Shown here: positions 30,336 through 40,103 of the stretch, piece after piece
Numbering within the stretch: position 1 is the stretch's first letter
Layout of the letters: each line of letters starts with the position of its first letter
Source of the DNA: JACMLD01 sp040007355
Lineage (GTDB): Bacteria > Bacteroidota > Bacteroidia > Chitinophagales > Chitinophagaceae
NCBI GenBank assembly: GCA_040007355.1
Contig: JBDTVE010000030.1
Span: 1 to 52,611, forward strand
Reading direction: 5' to 3'
Length of the DNA stretch: 52,611 nt
The notes under the pieces: model-generated
Seen by the model: the letters and a program-made list of their open reading frames with translations, nothing else
What the model was told of the DNA's origin: nothing
The model's database searches: none
Made by a program: the position numbers and the translations under genes

Positions 30336-33300
30336 GTGCTGGCGCTTTACCTGGCCGTACTGTTCATTTGGCCCGGCGCCAGGCTATGGGAGACCATTGG
30401 TTTTGTTCTGGTTGCAGTGGCCATTCTTACCCCCAAACATTTTTTCAGGAGCCTGCTTATCTTACTGGGTCTGCTCCTGGTCTGTCTGTTATTAATGCAG
30501 ACGCCGGCAGCGCAAAACTGGCTGGCGGACCAGGCGTCTAAAAGACTCTCAAAAGGACTCAGTACCCGGGTTTCCGTAAAACATGTCAGGTTTTCCTTTT
30601 TTAGTAAAATGCAGATGGAAGGTGTATACGTGGAAGATCAGCACAAGGACACCTTACTCTATGCCGGCAAATTAGAAGTAAATATAAACGACTGGTTTTT
30701 TCTGCGCGACACGGCCGTGCTGCAGTACATCGGGCTGGAAGATGCAACCATTCACCTGTACCGCTCAGATTCTGTTTGGAACTACCAGTTCCTGGTGGAT
30801 TATTTTTCAGGTCCCACCGATACGGCGCGAAAGAAAAGCATCCAACTCCAATTGAAAAAGGCCGAGCTGAAAAATATCCATTTGTTAAAAAGGGATGGCT
30901 GGCGAGGAGAGGACATGGGTTTATACCTGGCTTCGCTTAACATGGATGCCCGTGAAATTAATTTCAGCAAAAAGCTGGCGGATATCAATAGCATTGATAT
31001 CGTAGAACCCATATTTTCCATCTATAATTATGAAGGCCGGCGAAAATACATACCGCCATCCACCATACGTAACCCTAACGACACCACGCTTTCCTGGAAT
31101 CCCGGCGGCTGGAAACTGCTGGCAACCACGGTAACCATCAACAACGGCGCTTTTAAGGACGAGAAAAAAGCAAACCGGTCTGCCTATTATTATTTTGATG
31201 CACAGCATATCCAGTTTAGCAGTATCAACGCGGCCTTCAAGAACCTCACCTGGGTAAAAGATACTATCAGCGCCGCCGTAACACTGAGCACAAAAGAAAG
31301 AAGCGGCTTTGAAGTAAAGGCATTTAAAGCGAACATGAAATGGCAGCCACGGGCCATGGAGTTTAACAGCCTAGACATGCGCACCAATAAAAGTCATCTT
31401 ACCAATTACTTTGTAATGCGGTATAATAATTTTGACGATATGGGCGACTTTATAGAAAAAGTGCACATGCAGGGCGTGTTTAAAAACGCCCTGGTACACA
31501 GCGACGATATCGCCTATTTTGCCCCCGCACTGGAAAAATGGAACAAGGAAATTTCTGTGACCGGCGCTCTGCACGGAACGGTGGCAAATCTCACCGGCAA
31601 GGGCATTATTCTCAGGGCCGGCAATAATACTACCCTGAACGGCGATATCTCGCTAAAAGGCCTGCCCGATATTGATAAGACCTTTATTGATTTTAAATCG
31701 AACGATTTCCGCACCACCTATGCCGATGTGCTAACAGTTGCGCCTGCACTGAAAAACATTGATGATCCCCGGCTAGACCGCCTGCAGTTTATACATTTCA
31801 GAGGGAATTTTACCGGCTTTCTAAGAGATTTTGTTACCACCGGTACCATTGAAACCGGCCTGGGTACCGTAATTGCAGACCTAAACATGAAGTTCCCTGC
31901 TTCGGGAAAACCAACCTATATGGGTAAGGTTTCCTCCACCGGTTTTAACCTGGGCGGTTTTGTAGATTACACGAACCTGGGTAATATTGCCTTTAACGTG
32001 GATGTAAAAGGCAGCAGTTTTGCCCTCCATGATATACAGGCCAAACTTGAAGGCATTGTCAGCAACCTTGATTTCAACGACTACAATTACAAAAACATAA
32101 AAGTAAACGGCACCCTGGCAAAACGCCTGTTTAACGGCGAACTGCATGCAGATGATGCCAACCTGGGGCTTAACCTGAACGGGCTGGTAGACTTCAGCAA
32201 GACAGACCCCCGGTTTAATTTTTATGCCACCGTTACCAGGGCCAATCTGAAAAGGTTGAAATTGTATAAAGATGATATTGATTTTAACGGCAGCTTCCGG
32301 TTTGATTTCACCGGTGATAATATTGACGATTTCCTGGGTACCGCGAAAATATATGACGCCGCTGTTTTTAAAAACGGGCAACGTATTTCCTTTGACTCGC
32401 TAACCGTGGAATCTAAAAAGACGGGCGACAGCAAAAGCATACTGGTAGAAAGCAACGAGTTTGATGCTGCACTTGCAGGGGAGTATTCCATCCGCGAACT
32501 GCCCGCTGCTTTCCAAGTATTTCTGAACCGGTACTATCCCAGCTATATAAAACCTTCAACCAGGAAGATCACCAACCAGAATTTCAGCTTTGTCATCACC
32601 ACAAAAAAAATTGATGATTATCTTGAGCTGATCGACAAACACCTGAAAGGATTCAACAACAGCAATATCAGCGGACGCATCAACAGTAAGGAACATCTTT
32701 TTAACCTGGATGCGGACGTGCCCCAGTTCAGTTATAAAAATATCAGCTTCACCAATACCAACCTGCAGGGTAGGGGCAACCTGGATTCCCTGGGTATCGG
32801 TCTTACTGTGGGCGATGTATTTGTAAACGACAGTCTTCATTTCCCCGGCACCCGCGTCAGTGTTCGCTCTGCCAACGATATCTCAAAGATCAATATTACC
32901 ACCAGCGCCAGCCAAACCCTGAATGCCGCCGATATCTCCGGCCAGTTCCAGACCCGTTCCAATGGATTTAGCATTGTTTTTGACCCTTCTACCTTTGATA
33001 TTAATGGAAAACGATGGACGATCGACAAAAACGGCGAACTGACCCTTACCCGCGATATTGTGACAACGGAGGGGTTGAAAATATACAGTGGAGACCAGGA
33101 AGTGCTGGTCACCTCGCACCTTTCTGAAACAGGCGGTGGCACCGACCTGGGCATCGACCTGAAAAAAATAAATATCGGCGATTTTGCGCCCTTTTTTGTC
33201 AAGAGTAATCGTCTGGAAGGCCTGCTTTCCGGTACCGTTACCATCAGCGACCCGTTTGGAAATATGAATGTTGATGTAAACGCAAATGCGGAACAGTTCC

Positions 33301-35222
33301 GGCTGGATGATGATTCGGTTGGCAAACTGCAGCTGACCACAGGCTATTCAAAGGCATCGGGCCGGGTAACCCTTTCAACCATTTCCGAAAACAACAATTA
33401 TAATTTTGACCTGAACGGATTTATCAATACGGCCGACAGCACCGGCACGGGCATCGATTTAACCACCCACCTGAAAGACAAAACAAGTATCCACCTGTTA
33501 CAACGCTATCTCACTGGAATCTTTAGCCACCTGGAAGGATATGCCAGCGGCGACCTGCGGGTGGTGGGCAAGGGCCGGAACCTGAAATACCTGGGTAATC
33601 TCACGCTTACGGATGCTTCCCTGACGGTAGACTATACCAAATGTACCTACCGCATTCCTAGGGCGGTGATCAAAATGCAGGACGATGGAATTGATTTCGG
33701 CAGCTTCCAGATAAAAGATGAGCTGAATAATACGGCCGATGTGCAAACCGGGAAATTGTATCACAACAATTTTAAGGATATGGCTTTTGATTTTCGTATC
33801 AAAACAAACCGGCTCTTATTACTGAATACCTCTAATATCGACAATAAACAATTTTACGGTAGGGCCATTGGAAAGGCCACATTTACCTTTAAAGGCCCAC
33901 AGGAAGATATGCAGATGGACATACAGGGAGAGCCAACCGACAGTTCGGTTATCAGCCTGCCCATTTCCAGCAGCCGTATTAACGGGGAAGCAGATTTTCT
34001 GACCTGGAAAGTCTACGGAAAAGAAATGCAGCAGACCAGCAACTCAAGAGTGGAAAGCAACCTTACGGTAAATCTTAAAATGACTGCCAACAAACTGGCC
34101 AGGATAAACGTGATACTGGATGAAGCTGCCGGCGACCAGATAAGCGCGGTGGGTCATGGCGTACTTAACCTGCAGGCAGGAACCAATGAAAATCTTTCAT
34201 TGAACGGACGGCTGGATATTGACAAGGGCGATTACACGTTTACATTCCAGTCTATAAAAAGAAGGTTTCATTTGCGCGAAGGCGAATCCAATTACATACA
34301 GTGGAACGATGATCCTTACAATGCCGATATCAATGTGGTGGCGGAATACACGGCGCCCAATGTTCGTTTCAGCGATTTGGGAACCAATAACAATCCCGCG
34401 CTTTCCGCTATCAATGCCAATGTAAGAAACTATGTAGGCGATGTGCTGGTAAAAACCACCATTACCGGAAAACTGAAGAACCTTGATTTTAAATTTAATA
34501 TTGAATTGCCTTCTTATAGCTCGCTGGTCAATAATCCCGATGCCACGGAATTGCTAAAATTGATAGAGCGTGATGAAAATGAACGAAACAAACAAAGTTC
34601 GCTCCTGATTGTATTTAACAGTTTCGGGCCGCTGTCAAACTCAACCAATGTTTGGAATCCGGGCGTAGGCGTGGTGCAGGGCATTGTGCTGAATAGTATA
34701 TCGGGCGTTGTTTCAAACCAGCTTAGCAAAGCATTCAGCAATGTGTTGGGCAATGTGTTTAAAGACCCTACTTTCAGGATTAATATTAGCGCCTCGGCCT
34801 ATAACGGTGCGGTACTGTCCGATGTGACCAATACAGCCCAGTATCTGCCCGACAGGGTAAACACCAGTTTTTCCATCAACAAAAGTTATTTTAACGAGCG
34901 TCTTACTTTTATTGTGGGCAGTGCGCTTGATTTTGGACTTAATAATACCTCGGTAGCCAATACAAAAAACAATATACAATTCCTGCCCGATGTAACGGCG
35001 CAGTATAAGCTTACGTCGGACGGAAAGATTGTATTCAACTTGTTTTACCGCGAAAACAGGAGTTATCTCACCAGCCTGAACGGGAAACAAAGCCGTAGCG
35101 GCGCCGGTATTTCTTACCACAAAGAATTTGAGACCCTGGATGAGTTGTTTCGGAAAAAGAAAAACAGGGAAGTAAAAATCGTACCGGTAGATTCAACGCG
35201 GGTAAGCCTGGTCAATCCCTGA
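30336..35222 (+). CDS. tamB: TamB-type translocation and assembly module protein (AsmA-like family)
   Basis: About 1628 residues with an N-terminal membrane region (two hydrophobic runs: LALYLAVLFIW and LLILLGLLLVCLLL). A very long beta-rich body of repeated hydrophobic strands typical of TamB/AsmA lipid-transfer proteins follows. The junction AQNWLADQASKRLSKGLSTR after the anchor is a family signature. The C-terminal DUF490 region includes LNGRLDIDKGDYTFTFQSI and IQWNDDPYNADINVVAEY. TamB-like proteins span the periplasm and take part in outer-membrane lipid transport or protein assembly. The N-terminal start is unclear: there is no in-frame ATG, the frame is open back to 30255, and GTG 30336 is the best candidate. 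No tamA/Omp85 gene is adjacent. It converges with ribBA. Confidence 0.87.
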   Translation: MLALYLAVLFIWPGARLWETIGFVLVAVAILTPKHFFRSLLILLGLLLVCLLLMQTPAAQNWLADQASKRLSKGLSTRVSVKHVRFSFFSKMQMEGVYVEDQHKDTLLYAGKLEVNINDWFFLRDTAVLQYIGLEDATIHLYRSDSVWNYQFLVDYFSGPTDTARKKSIQLQLKKAELKNIHLLKRDGWRGEDMGLYLASLNMDAREINFSKKLADINSIDIVEPIFSIYNYEGRRKYIPPSTIRNPNDTTLSWNPGGWKLLATTVTINNGAFKDEKKANRSAYYYFDAQHIQFSSINAAFKNLTWVKDTISAAVTLSTKERSGFEVKAFKANMKWQPRAMEFNSLDMRTNKSHLTNYFVMRYNNFDDMGDFIEKVHMQGVFKNALVHSDDIAYFAPALEKWNKEISVTGALHGTVANLTGKGIILRAGNNTTLNGDISLKGLPDIDKTFIDFKSNDFRTTYADVLTVAPALKNIDDPRLDRLQFIHFRGNFTGFLRDFVTTGTIETGLGTVIADLNMKFPASGKPTYMGKVSSTGFNLGGFVDYTNLGNIAFNVDVKGSSFALHDIQAKLEGIVSNLDFNDYNYKNIKVNGTLAKRLFNGELHADDANLGLNLNGLVDFSKTDPRFNFYATVTRANLKRLKLYKDDIDFNGSFRFDFTGDNIDDFLGTAKIYDAAVFKNGQRISFDSLTVESKKTGDSKSILVESNEFDAALAGEYSIRELPAAFQVFLNRYYPSYIKPSTRKITNQNFSFVITTKKIDDYLELIDKHLKGFNNSNISGRINSKEHLFNLDADVPQFSYKNISFTNTNLQGRGNLDSLGIGLTVGDVFVNDSLHFPGTRVSVRSANDISKINITTSASQTLNAADISGQFQTRSNGFSIVFDPSTFDINGKRWTIDKNGELTLTRDIVTTEGLKIYSGDQEVLVTSHLSETGGGTDLGIDLKKINIGDFAPFFVKSNRLEGLLSGTVTISDPFGNMNVDVNANAEQFRLDDDSVGKLQLTTGYSKASGRVTLSTISENNNYNFDLNGFINTADSTGTGIDLTTHLKDKTSIHLLQRYLTGIFSHLEGYASGDLRVVGKGRNLKYLGNLTLTDASLTVDYTKCTYRIPRAVIKMQDDGIDFGSFQIKDELNNTADVQTGKLYHNNFKDMAFDFRIKTNRLLLLNTSNIDNKQFYGRAIGKATFTFKGPQEDMQMDIQGEPTDSSVISLPISSSRINGEADFLTWKVYGKEMQQTSNSRVESNLTVNLKMTANKLARINVILDEAAGDQISAVGHGVLNLQAGTNENLSLNGRLDIDKGDYTFTFQSIKRRFHLREGESNYIQWNDDPYNADINVVAEYTAPNVRFSDLGTNNNPALSAINANVRNYVGDVLVKTTITGKLKNLDFKFNIELPSYSSLVNNPDATELLKLIERDENERNKQSSLLIVFNSFGPLSNSTNVWNPGVGVVQGIVLNSISGVVSNQLSKAFSNVLGNVFKDPTFRINISASAYNGAVLSDVTNTAQYLPDRVNTSFSINKSYFNERLTFIVGSALDFGLNNTSVANTKNNIQFLPDVTAQYKLTSDGKIVFNLFYRENRSYLTSLNGKQSRSGAGISYHKEFETLDELFRKKKNREVKIVPVDSTRVSLVNP

Positions 35223-35254
35223 TTGCAGTAGGCTGAACCATTCCTCCTGCGGGT

Positions 35255-36454
35255 TTATTTCAGGATATCATGTCCCATTTTATCGCGTTTGGTTTCCAGG
35301 TATTTTTCATTATGCGGGTTGGGGATGGCTTCAATCGCGATGGTTTCCACAATTTCAATTCCATAACCCAGCAGACCGGCTCTTTTTTTAGGGTTATTGC
35401 TCATTAGCCGGAGTTTTGTTACCCCCAGGTACCTTAGTATTTGTGCGCCGATGCCATAATCGCGTTTGTCCATGGGAAAACCAAGGTGAAGATTGGCTTC
35501 TACCGTGTCCATGCCTTGTTCCTGTAATTTATAAGCCCGCAGTTTGTTTACCAGTCCAATGCCCCGGCCTTCCTGATTCATATATAATATAATACCCTGA
35601 CCTTCTTTTTCCACCATCTGCATGGCTTTGTGCAATTGTTCGCCACAATCGCAACGCATGGAACCTAGTATGTCACCGGTAAAACAGGATGAATGCACCC
35701 TGGTTAAAACCGGTTCATCTTTTTTCCATTCTCCCTTTATCAGGGCCAGGTGTTCGTTGGAAGAATTTTTTTCTTTAAAGGCAACCAGTTTAAAATGGCC
35801 AAACTGGGTGGGCATATCCACGCGCACAATTTCTTCTATCAGAGAATCTGTTTTAAGCCGGTATTCTATCAGATCTTTTATGGAAACGAGTTTTAAATCG
35901 AACTTTTTTGCGATTTCCTTTAATTCGGGCAGCCTTGCCATGCTGCCATCTTCGTTCATGATCTCCACCAGCACGGCGGCGGGCTCAAAACCAGCCAGCC
36001 GGGCAAGATCAATAGTGGCTTCCGTATGACCGGAACGGCGCAAAACGCCTCCTTTTTTTGCTCTTAGCGGGAAAATATGCCCAGGTCGTCCCAGGTCGGA
36101 AGGTTTGGTGGCGGGGTCAATCAGAGACTGGATGGTTTTGGCGCGGTCCTGGGCTGAAATACCGGTAGTGCAGCCATGCCCCAGCAGGTCTACAGACACC
36201 GTAAAGGCGGTTTCATGAAGTGCTGTATTATTGTTCACCATCAGTTCCAATTCCAGTTCATCACAACGTTCTTCTACCAGCGGTGCGCAGATAAGACCCC
36301 GGCCTTGTTTACTCATAAAATTAATGATCTCGGGGGTCACATTTCGTGCCGCGGTGATGAAATCACCCTCGTTTTCTCGGTCCTCATCATCTACCACGAT
36401 TATCAACTTCCCCAGTTTAATATCCGCTATGGCACTTTCAATACTATCCAGCAT
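35255..36454 (-). CDS. ribBA: Bifunctional 3,4-dihydroxy-2-butanone 4-phosphate synthase / GTP cyclohydrolase II
   Basis: A 399-residue fusion catalysing the two entry reactions of riboflavin synthesis. The RibB half (1-200) has DDEDRENEGDF, HGCTTGISAQDRAKT and RRSGHTEATIDL, the residues that bind ribulose 5-phosphate and magnesium. The RibA half (about 205-399) has the zinc cysteines in CFTGDILGSMRCDCGEQ, the NQEGRGIGL motif and the catalytic-site NNPKKRAGL loop. Both halves look complete, so both activities are expected, unlike fusions in which one half is degenerate. It has its own promoter, divergent from that of the TonB receptor, with no FMN riboswitch visible in the short leader. Confidence 0.97.
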   Translation of the reverse strand: MLDSIESAIADIKLGKLIIVVDDEDRENEGDFITAARNVTPEIINFMSKQGRGLICAPLVEERCDELELELMVNNNTALHETAFTVSVDLLGHGCTTGISAQDRAKTIQSLIDPATKPSDLGRPGHIFPLRAKKGGVLRRSGHTEATIDLARLAGFEPAAVLVEIMNEDGSMARLPELKEIAKKFDLKLVSIKDLIEYRLKTDSLIEEIVRVDMPTQFGHFKLVAFKEKNSSNEHLALIKGEWKKDEPVLTRVHSSCFTGDILGSMRCDCGEQLHKAMQMVEKEGQGIILYMNQEGRGIGLVNKLRAYKLQEQGMDTVEANLHLGFPMDKRDYGIGAQILRYLGVTKLRLMSNNPKKRAGLLGYGIEIVETIAIEAIPNPHNEKYLETKRDKMGHDILK

Positions 36455-36471
36455 ATAAGCTAAAATTTACA

Positions 36472-36479
36472 CAAAAGTA
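36472..36479 (-). promoter_or_regulatory. Promoter -7 box of ribBA
   Basis: TACTTTTG, a perfect TAnnTTTG on the minus strand, 17 bases before ATG 36454; the -33 element is weak. Confidence 0.55.
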
Positions 36480-36570
36480 ACGATTGAGAAAGCTTTTATG
36501 TTTAATTATAAACGCTGCATTAAATTTTTGTAAAGCTATAAACAAGTTATGCAGCATTGCCCGGTATGTT

Positions 36571-36601
36571 TTTGCCTATTGTATGGAAAATATTATGTTT
36601 G
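36571..36601 (+). promoter_or_regulatory. Consensus promoter of the large TonB-dependent receptor
   Basis: TTTG (36571-36574), 19 bases, then TATGTTTG (36594-36601): both elements perfect. It argues for ATG 36652 as the start, since the longer open frame would begin upstream of the promoter. Confidence 0.8.
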
Positions 36602-36651
36602 CTTTAACAAATGTAAAAATGCTTTTTTTGCAAGCCTCTAAAAAAATCTAT

Positions 36652-39600
36652 ATGCTTAAAAGAATTTCCGGGCTTTTAGCCTTGGTGTTTGCGATTGCGT
36701 TTGCTACCGGCATACAGGCCCAGGTTACCACCAGTTCTATTAATGGAACCGTAGCGGACACCAAGGGTGAAACGCTGGCGGGCGCTACAATAACAGCGGA
36801 ACACCTGCCATCCGGCACAAAATACACCACTATTTCCAAAAAAGGCGGTGTATTTAATATCCAGGGAATGCGCGCCGGCGGGCCTTATAAGATATCAATT
36901 GAATATATAGGTTATAAACCCCAGGTTAACGAAGGCGTTACCCTGGCACTGGGCGATGCTTATAATATAAATGCGGAAATGGTCACCAGTATAACCGACC
37001 TGTCGGCCGTAACCGTTACCGGCATCAGGCGGCGTGCCTCGGCAGACCGCAATGGCGCATCAACCAATATCAACGCCCGGATGTTGTCTACCCTGCCCAC
37101 TATTACCAGGAGCATCACTGATTTTACCCGCGTTACACCGCAGGCCAACGGCACTAGTTTTGCCGGCAGGGATAACAGGCTGAACAATGTTACAGTAGAC
37201 GGTGCCAACCTCAATAATAATTTTGGTTTGTCAAGTGACCTGCTCCCGGGCGGCGGCAACCCCATTTCCCTGGATGCTTTCCAGGAAATAACCGTCAACA
37301 TTTCCCCTTACGATGTAAAACAATCCGGTTTTACCGGTGCAAACGTAAGCGCCATCACCAAAAGCGGAACCAATACCTTTCATGGAAGTGTTTATGGTTC
37401 TTATCGCAATCAAAGTTATAACGGTACCAATATTGCCGGAACCAAACTTTTCTCGCTTATTGCTGGAACCAGACCGCCGGCTACCAGCAATAAAATTTAT
37501 GGTGCAACCATCGGAGGTCCCATCATTAAAAACAAATTATTTTTCTTTTTAAACGGAGAAATGGAAAAAGCAGACCAGCCGGGTATTACTTATTCGCCCA
37601 AAGGAGGGTCTGGTACCGGAACGGCCTCCAATGTGCCGGTCGACTCCCTGAAAAAACTCTACGATTACCTGAAAACCAAATATAATTTTGACCCCGGTTC
37701 CTACGATAACTTCCCCAATTTTACAACAGACAACTACAAGGTACTGGCCAAGATAGACTGGAATATCAGCAATGCACATAAGTTAACGATAAAATTCAGT
37801 GATTTCCGGAATACCGGCTATTCCCTGATTAGCCCCAGCGGCGGTATAAACGGCGCAAGCGGGCAAAGCAGTATTGTAAGTTATACGCCAAGCCCCGGAA
37901 GATTTGGCCCCAGTGCTATGGGTTTTAGTAATATCAATTATAAAATCACTGATAAGGTTCGCTCGGCATCCATTGAACTGAACAGCAATTTCCACGGTAA
38001 ATTCGCCAACCAACTGCTGGCTACCCTTACCAAGATAAGTTCTATAAAAGGACATGATGGCGCTACCTTTCCATTTGCTGACATACTGGGCGCCACCCCG
38101 GGTTCCAAAAATAATTACCTGAGTTTTGGCAACGAACCTTTTAACGGCAACAATAACCAGCTTATAAACGATGTCTATACCATCACCGATAATTTCAGTT
38201 ATTTTACCGGCAAGCATACCATCACCGCTGGTGCAAATTATGAATACCAGCGTGTGGGCAATATGTTTATGGCGGGATCACAGGGCTACTATGTATACGG
38301 GTCGCTGGATGATTTTACCAATAACCGCGCGCCCAAATTATTTTCTCTCAACTATTCGCTGATACCCGGTGCGGACGCTGTATTTTCCGCAAACCTGAAA
38401 GTAGGTCAGCTGGGATTGTATGTGCAGGACGAAGTAAACATCAACCCACGTTTCAAACTTACATACGGCGTACGCGTAGACCGTCCCATATACCCGGAAC
38501 AGCCTTTGGAAAACCCGGCCATTACATCGCTTTCCTTGTATGATAAAAGCGGTAACCTGACACATTATAATGGCGGCAAGTGGCCTACCCCCAGTTGGCT
38601 GTTTTCACCCCGTGCCGGTTTTCGCTGGGACGTTGATGGCGATAAAAGCATGATTATTCGCGGTGGCACCGGCGTATTTACCGGTCGCATACCATTTGTA
38701 TACCTTACCAACGAACCCAGCTCCAGCGGTATGTACACGTTCGGTTCGCTGGTTACCAGCAACCTGCAGAACTACCTGTTCAATCCCGATTCACATGCAT
38801 ATAATCCTTTTTACAATACCTCGCCGGATCCTGCTTTGTTTCCAACCAAGGCGGGTAGTGTAGCACCCAGTGGTGGCTTTGCGCTGATTGATCCCAATTT
38901 TAAATATCCGCAGGTATGGCGTACCAACCTGGCGGTAGAAAGACAGCTTGGCCACGGTTGGGGACTGACGCTGGAGGCCTTGTATACAAAAGATTTGCAT
39001 GATGCAGTGATGCGCAATGCCAACCAGAAAGCAACCGATACCGTGGTAAATGTAGGACCTGGCGATACCCGTGGACGCTTTAGTTCTAACAGCAATACCC
39101 TGCGCAGGCTGAACACCGGTATCTCAAATGCGGTATTGATGGAAAATACCGGCAAAGGGGGCTCAATAGCATTGACCGCGCAGGCTTCCAAGAGCTTTTC
39201 AAACGGTTTCTATGGATCTTTGGCTTATACCTATACTTATGCCAACGAGGTTACCGCTAATCCCGGCAGTCAGGCTGCTTCTGTATGGAGCGTTAACGCA
39301 ACTTCCGGCACACAAAACGACCAGCAGCTTTCTTATTCACAGTACAGCGTTCCCCACCGCATTGTGGCAACCTTTTCTTATCGGGTGGAATACTTAAAAC
39401 ACCTGGCCAGCACCTTTACTTTCTTCTATGAAGGCGCCTCCCAGGGTACCTATAGCTATATTTACAATGGCGATATAAACCAGGATGGTAATTCCGCCGA
39501 CCTGATATATATACCAAAAGACCCCTCCGAAATTAAGTTTGTCGCGTTGCCCGCCAACGGTTCAACACCGGCCTTCACCCCGCAACAGCAGTCTGATGCA

Positions 39601-39981
39601 TTCTTCCAATTCATTTCAAAGGATCATTACCTGAGTCACCACATGGGACAAACATCAGAAAGAAATGCAGGAAGATATCCGTTCTACCACCGGGTTGACT
39701 TTAACTTCCAGCAGGATTTATTTACCAATATCGGCCGGAACAGGAATACCCTGCAATTCAATATGTCTGTAATTAATTTCCTCAACCTGCTCAACCCTAA
39801 CTGGGGCATCAAGAAACAGACCATTGTAACCAACCCATTGAAACTGGTGAGTGTAACCAATGGCGTGCCCACCTACCAGCTGGCTACTTTTAACAGCGAC
39901 CTGGTAAGACAGCCGTACATAAACGTTTCTTCCACCACCACTACCTGGGGCATTCAGCTGGGCGTAAAATATCTTTTCTAG
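36652..39981 (+). CDS. TonB-dependent outer-membrane receptor with carboxypeptidase-like N-terminal domain (Oar-like)
   Basis: A 1109-residue protein starting with the signal peptide MLKRISGLLALVFAIAFATG (cleavage after IQAQ). A carboxypeptidase-regulatory-like domain follows (SINGTVADTKGETLAGATI), then a TonB plug (RMLSTLPTITRSITDFTRVT, GRDNRLNNVTVDGANLNNNF) and a long beta-barrel ending in phenylalanine (GIQLGVKYLF). The wording of the plug and the absence of a SusD gene downstream point to the Oar-like OmpA-related group rather than a SusC nutrient receptor; the ligand is unknown. The start is fixed by the promoter at 36571-36601. A strong terminator follows 29 bases after the stop, so it is transcribed alone. 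Confidence 0.92.
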   Translation: MLKRISGLLALVFAIAFATGIQAQVTTSSINGTVADTKGETLAGATITAEHLPSGTKYTTISKKGGVFNIQGMRAGGPYKISIEYIGYKPQVNEGVTLALGDAYNINAEMVTSITDLSAVTVTGIRRRASADRNGASTNINARMLSTLPTITRSITDFTRVTPQANGTSFAGRDNRLNNVTVDGANLNNNFGLSSDLLPGGGNPISLDAFQEITVNISPYDVKQSGFTGANVSAITKSGTNTFHGSVYGSYRNQSYNGTNIAGTKLFSLIAGTRPPATSNKIYGATIGGPIIKNKLFFFLNGEMEKADQPGITYSPKGGSGTGTASNVPVDSLKKLYDYLKTKYNFDPGSYDNFPNFTTDNYKVLAKIDWNISNAHKLTIKFSDFRNTGYSLISPSGGINGASGQSSIVSYTPSPGRFGPSAMGFSNINYKITDKVRSASIELNSNFHGKFANQLLATLTKISSIKGHDGATFPFADILGATPGSKNNYLSFGNEPFNGNNNQLINDVYTITDNFSYFTGKHTITAGANYEYQRVGNMFMAGSQGYYVYGSLDDFTNNRAPKLFSLNYSLIPGADAVFSANLKVGQLGLYVQDEVNINPRFKLTYGVRVDRPIYPEQPLENPAITSLSLYDKSGNLTHYNGGKWPTPSWLFSPRAGFRWDVDGDKSMIIRGGTGVFTGRIPFVYLTNEPSSSGMYTFGSLVTSNLQNYLFNPDSHAYNPFYNTSPDPALFPTKAGSVAPSGGFALIDPNFKYPQVWRTNLAVERQLGHGWGLTLEALYTKDLHDAVMRNANQKATDTVVNVGPGDTRGRFSSNSNTLRRLNTGISNAVLMENTGKGGSIALTAQASKSFSNGFYGSLAYTYTYANEVTANPGSQAASVWSVNATSGTQNDQQLSYSQYSVPHRIVATFSYRVEYLKHLASTFTFFYEGASQGTYSYIYNGDINQDGNSADLIYIPKDPSEIKFVALPANGSTPAFTPQQQSDAFFQFISKDHYLSHHMGQTSERNAGRYPFYHRVDFNFQQDLFTNIGRNRNTLQFNMSVINFLNLLNPNWGIKKQTIVTNPLKLVSVTNGVPTYQLATFNSDLVRQPYINVSSTTTTWGIQLGVKYLF

Positions 39982-40009
39982 CAAAACGGTTATACCCTTT
40001 ATAAAAAGT

Positions 40010-40048
40010 CAACAGCCATCATACAAAATATGATGGCTGTTGGTTTTT
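40010..40048 (+). terminator. Rho-independent terminator of the Oar-like receptor gene
   Basis: Perfect 14-base stem (CAACAGCCATCATA and complement) around CAAAA, followed by GTTTTT. Located between convergent receptor genes. Confidence 0.92.
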
Positions 40049-40103
40049 CAGAAAAGCCGGTCACCTCAATCCAGATTCCTTATTTGGCAATTATGCATAA
40101 GCG

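Noticed and set aside
36484..36652. Longer N-terminus of the Oar-like receptor (start at 36484)
   Set aside because: A perfect promoter lies at 36571-36601 inside that extension, and the signal peptide begins at 36652.
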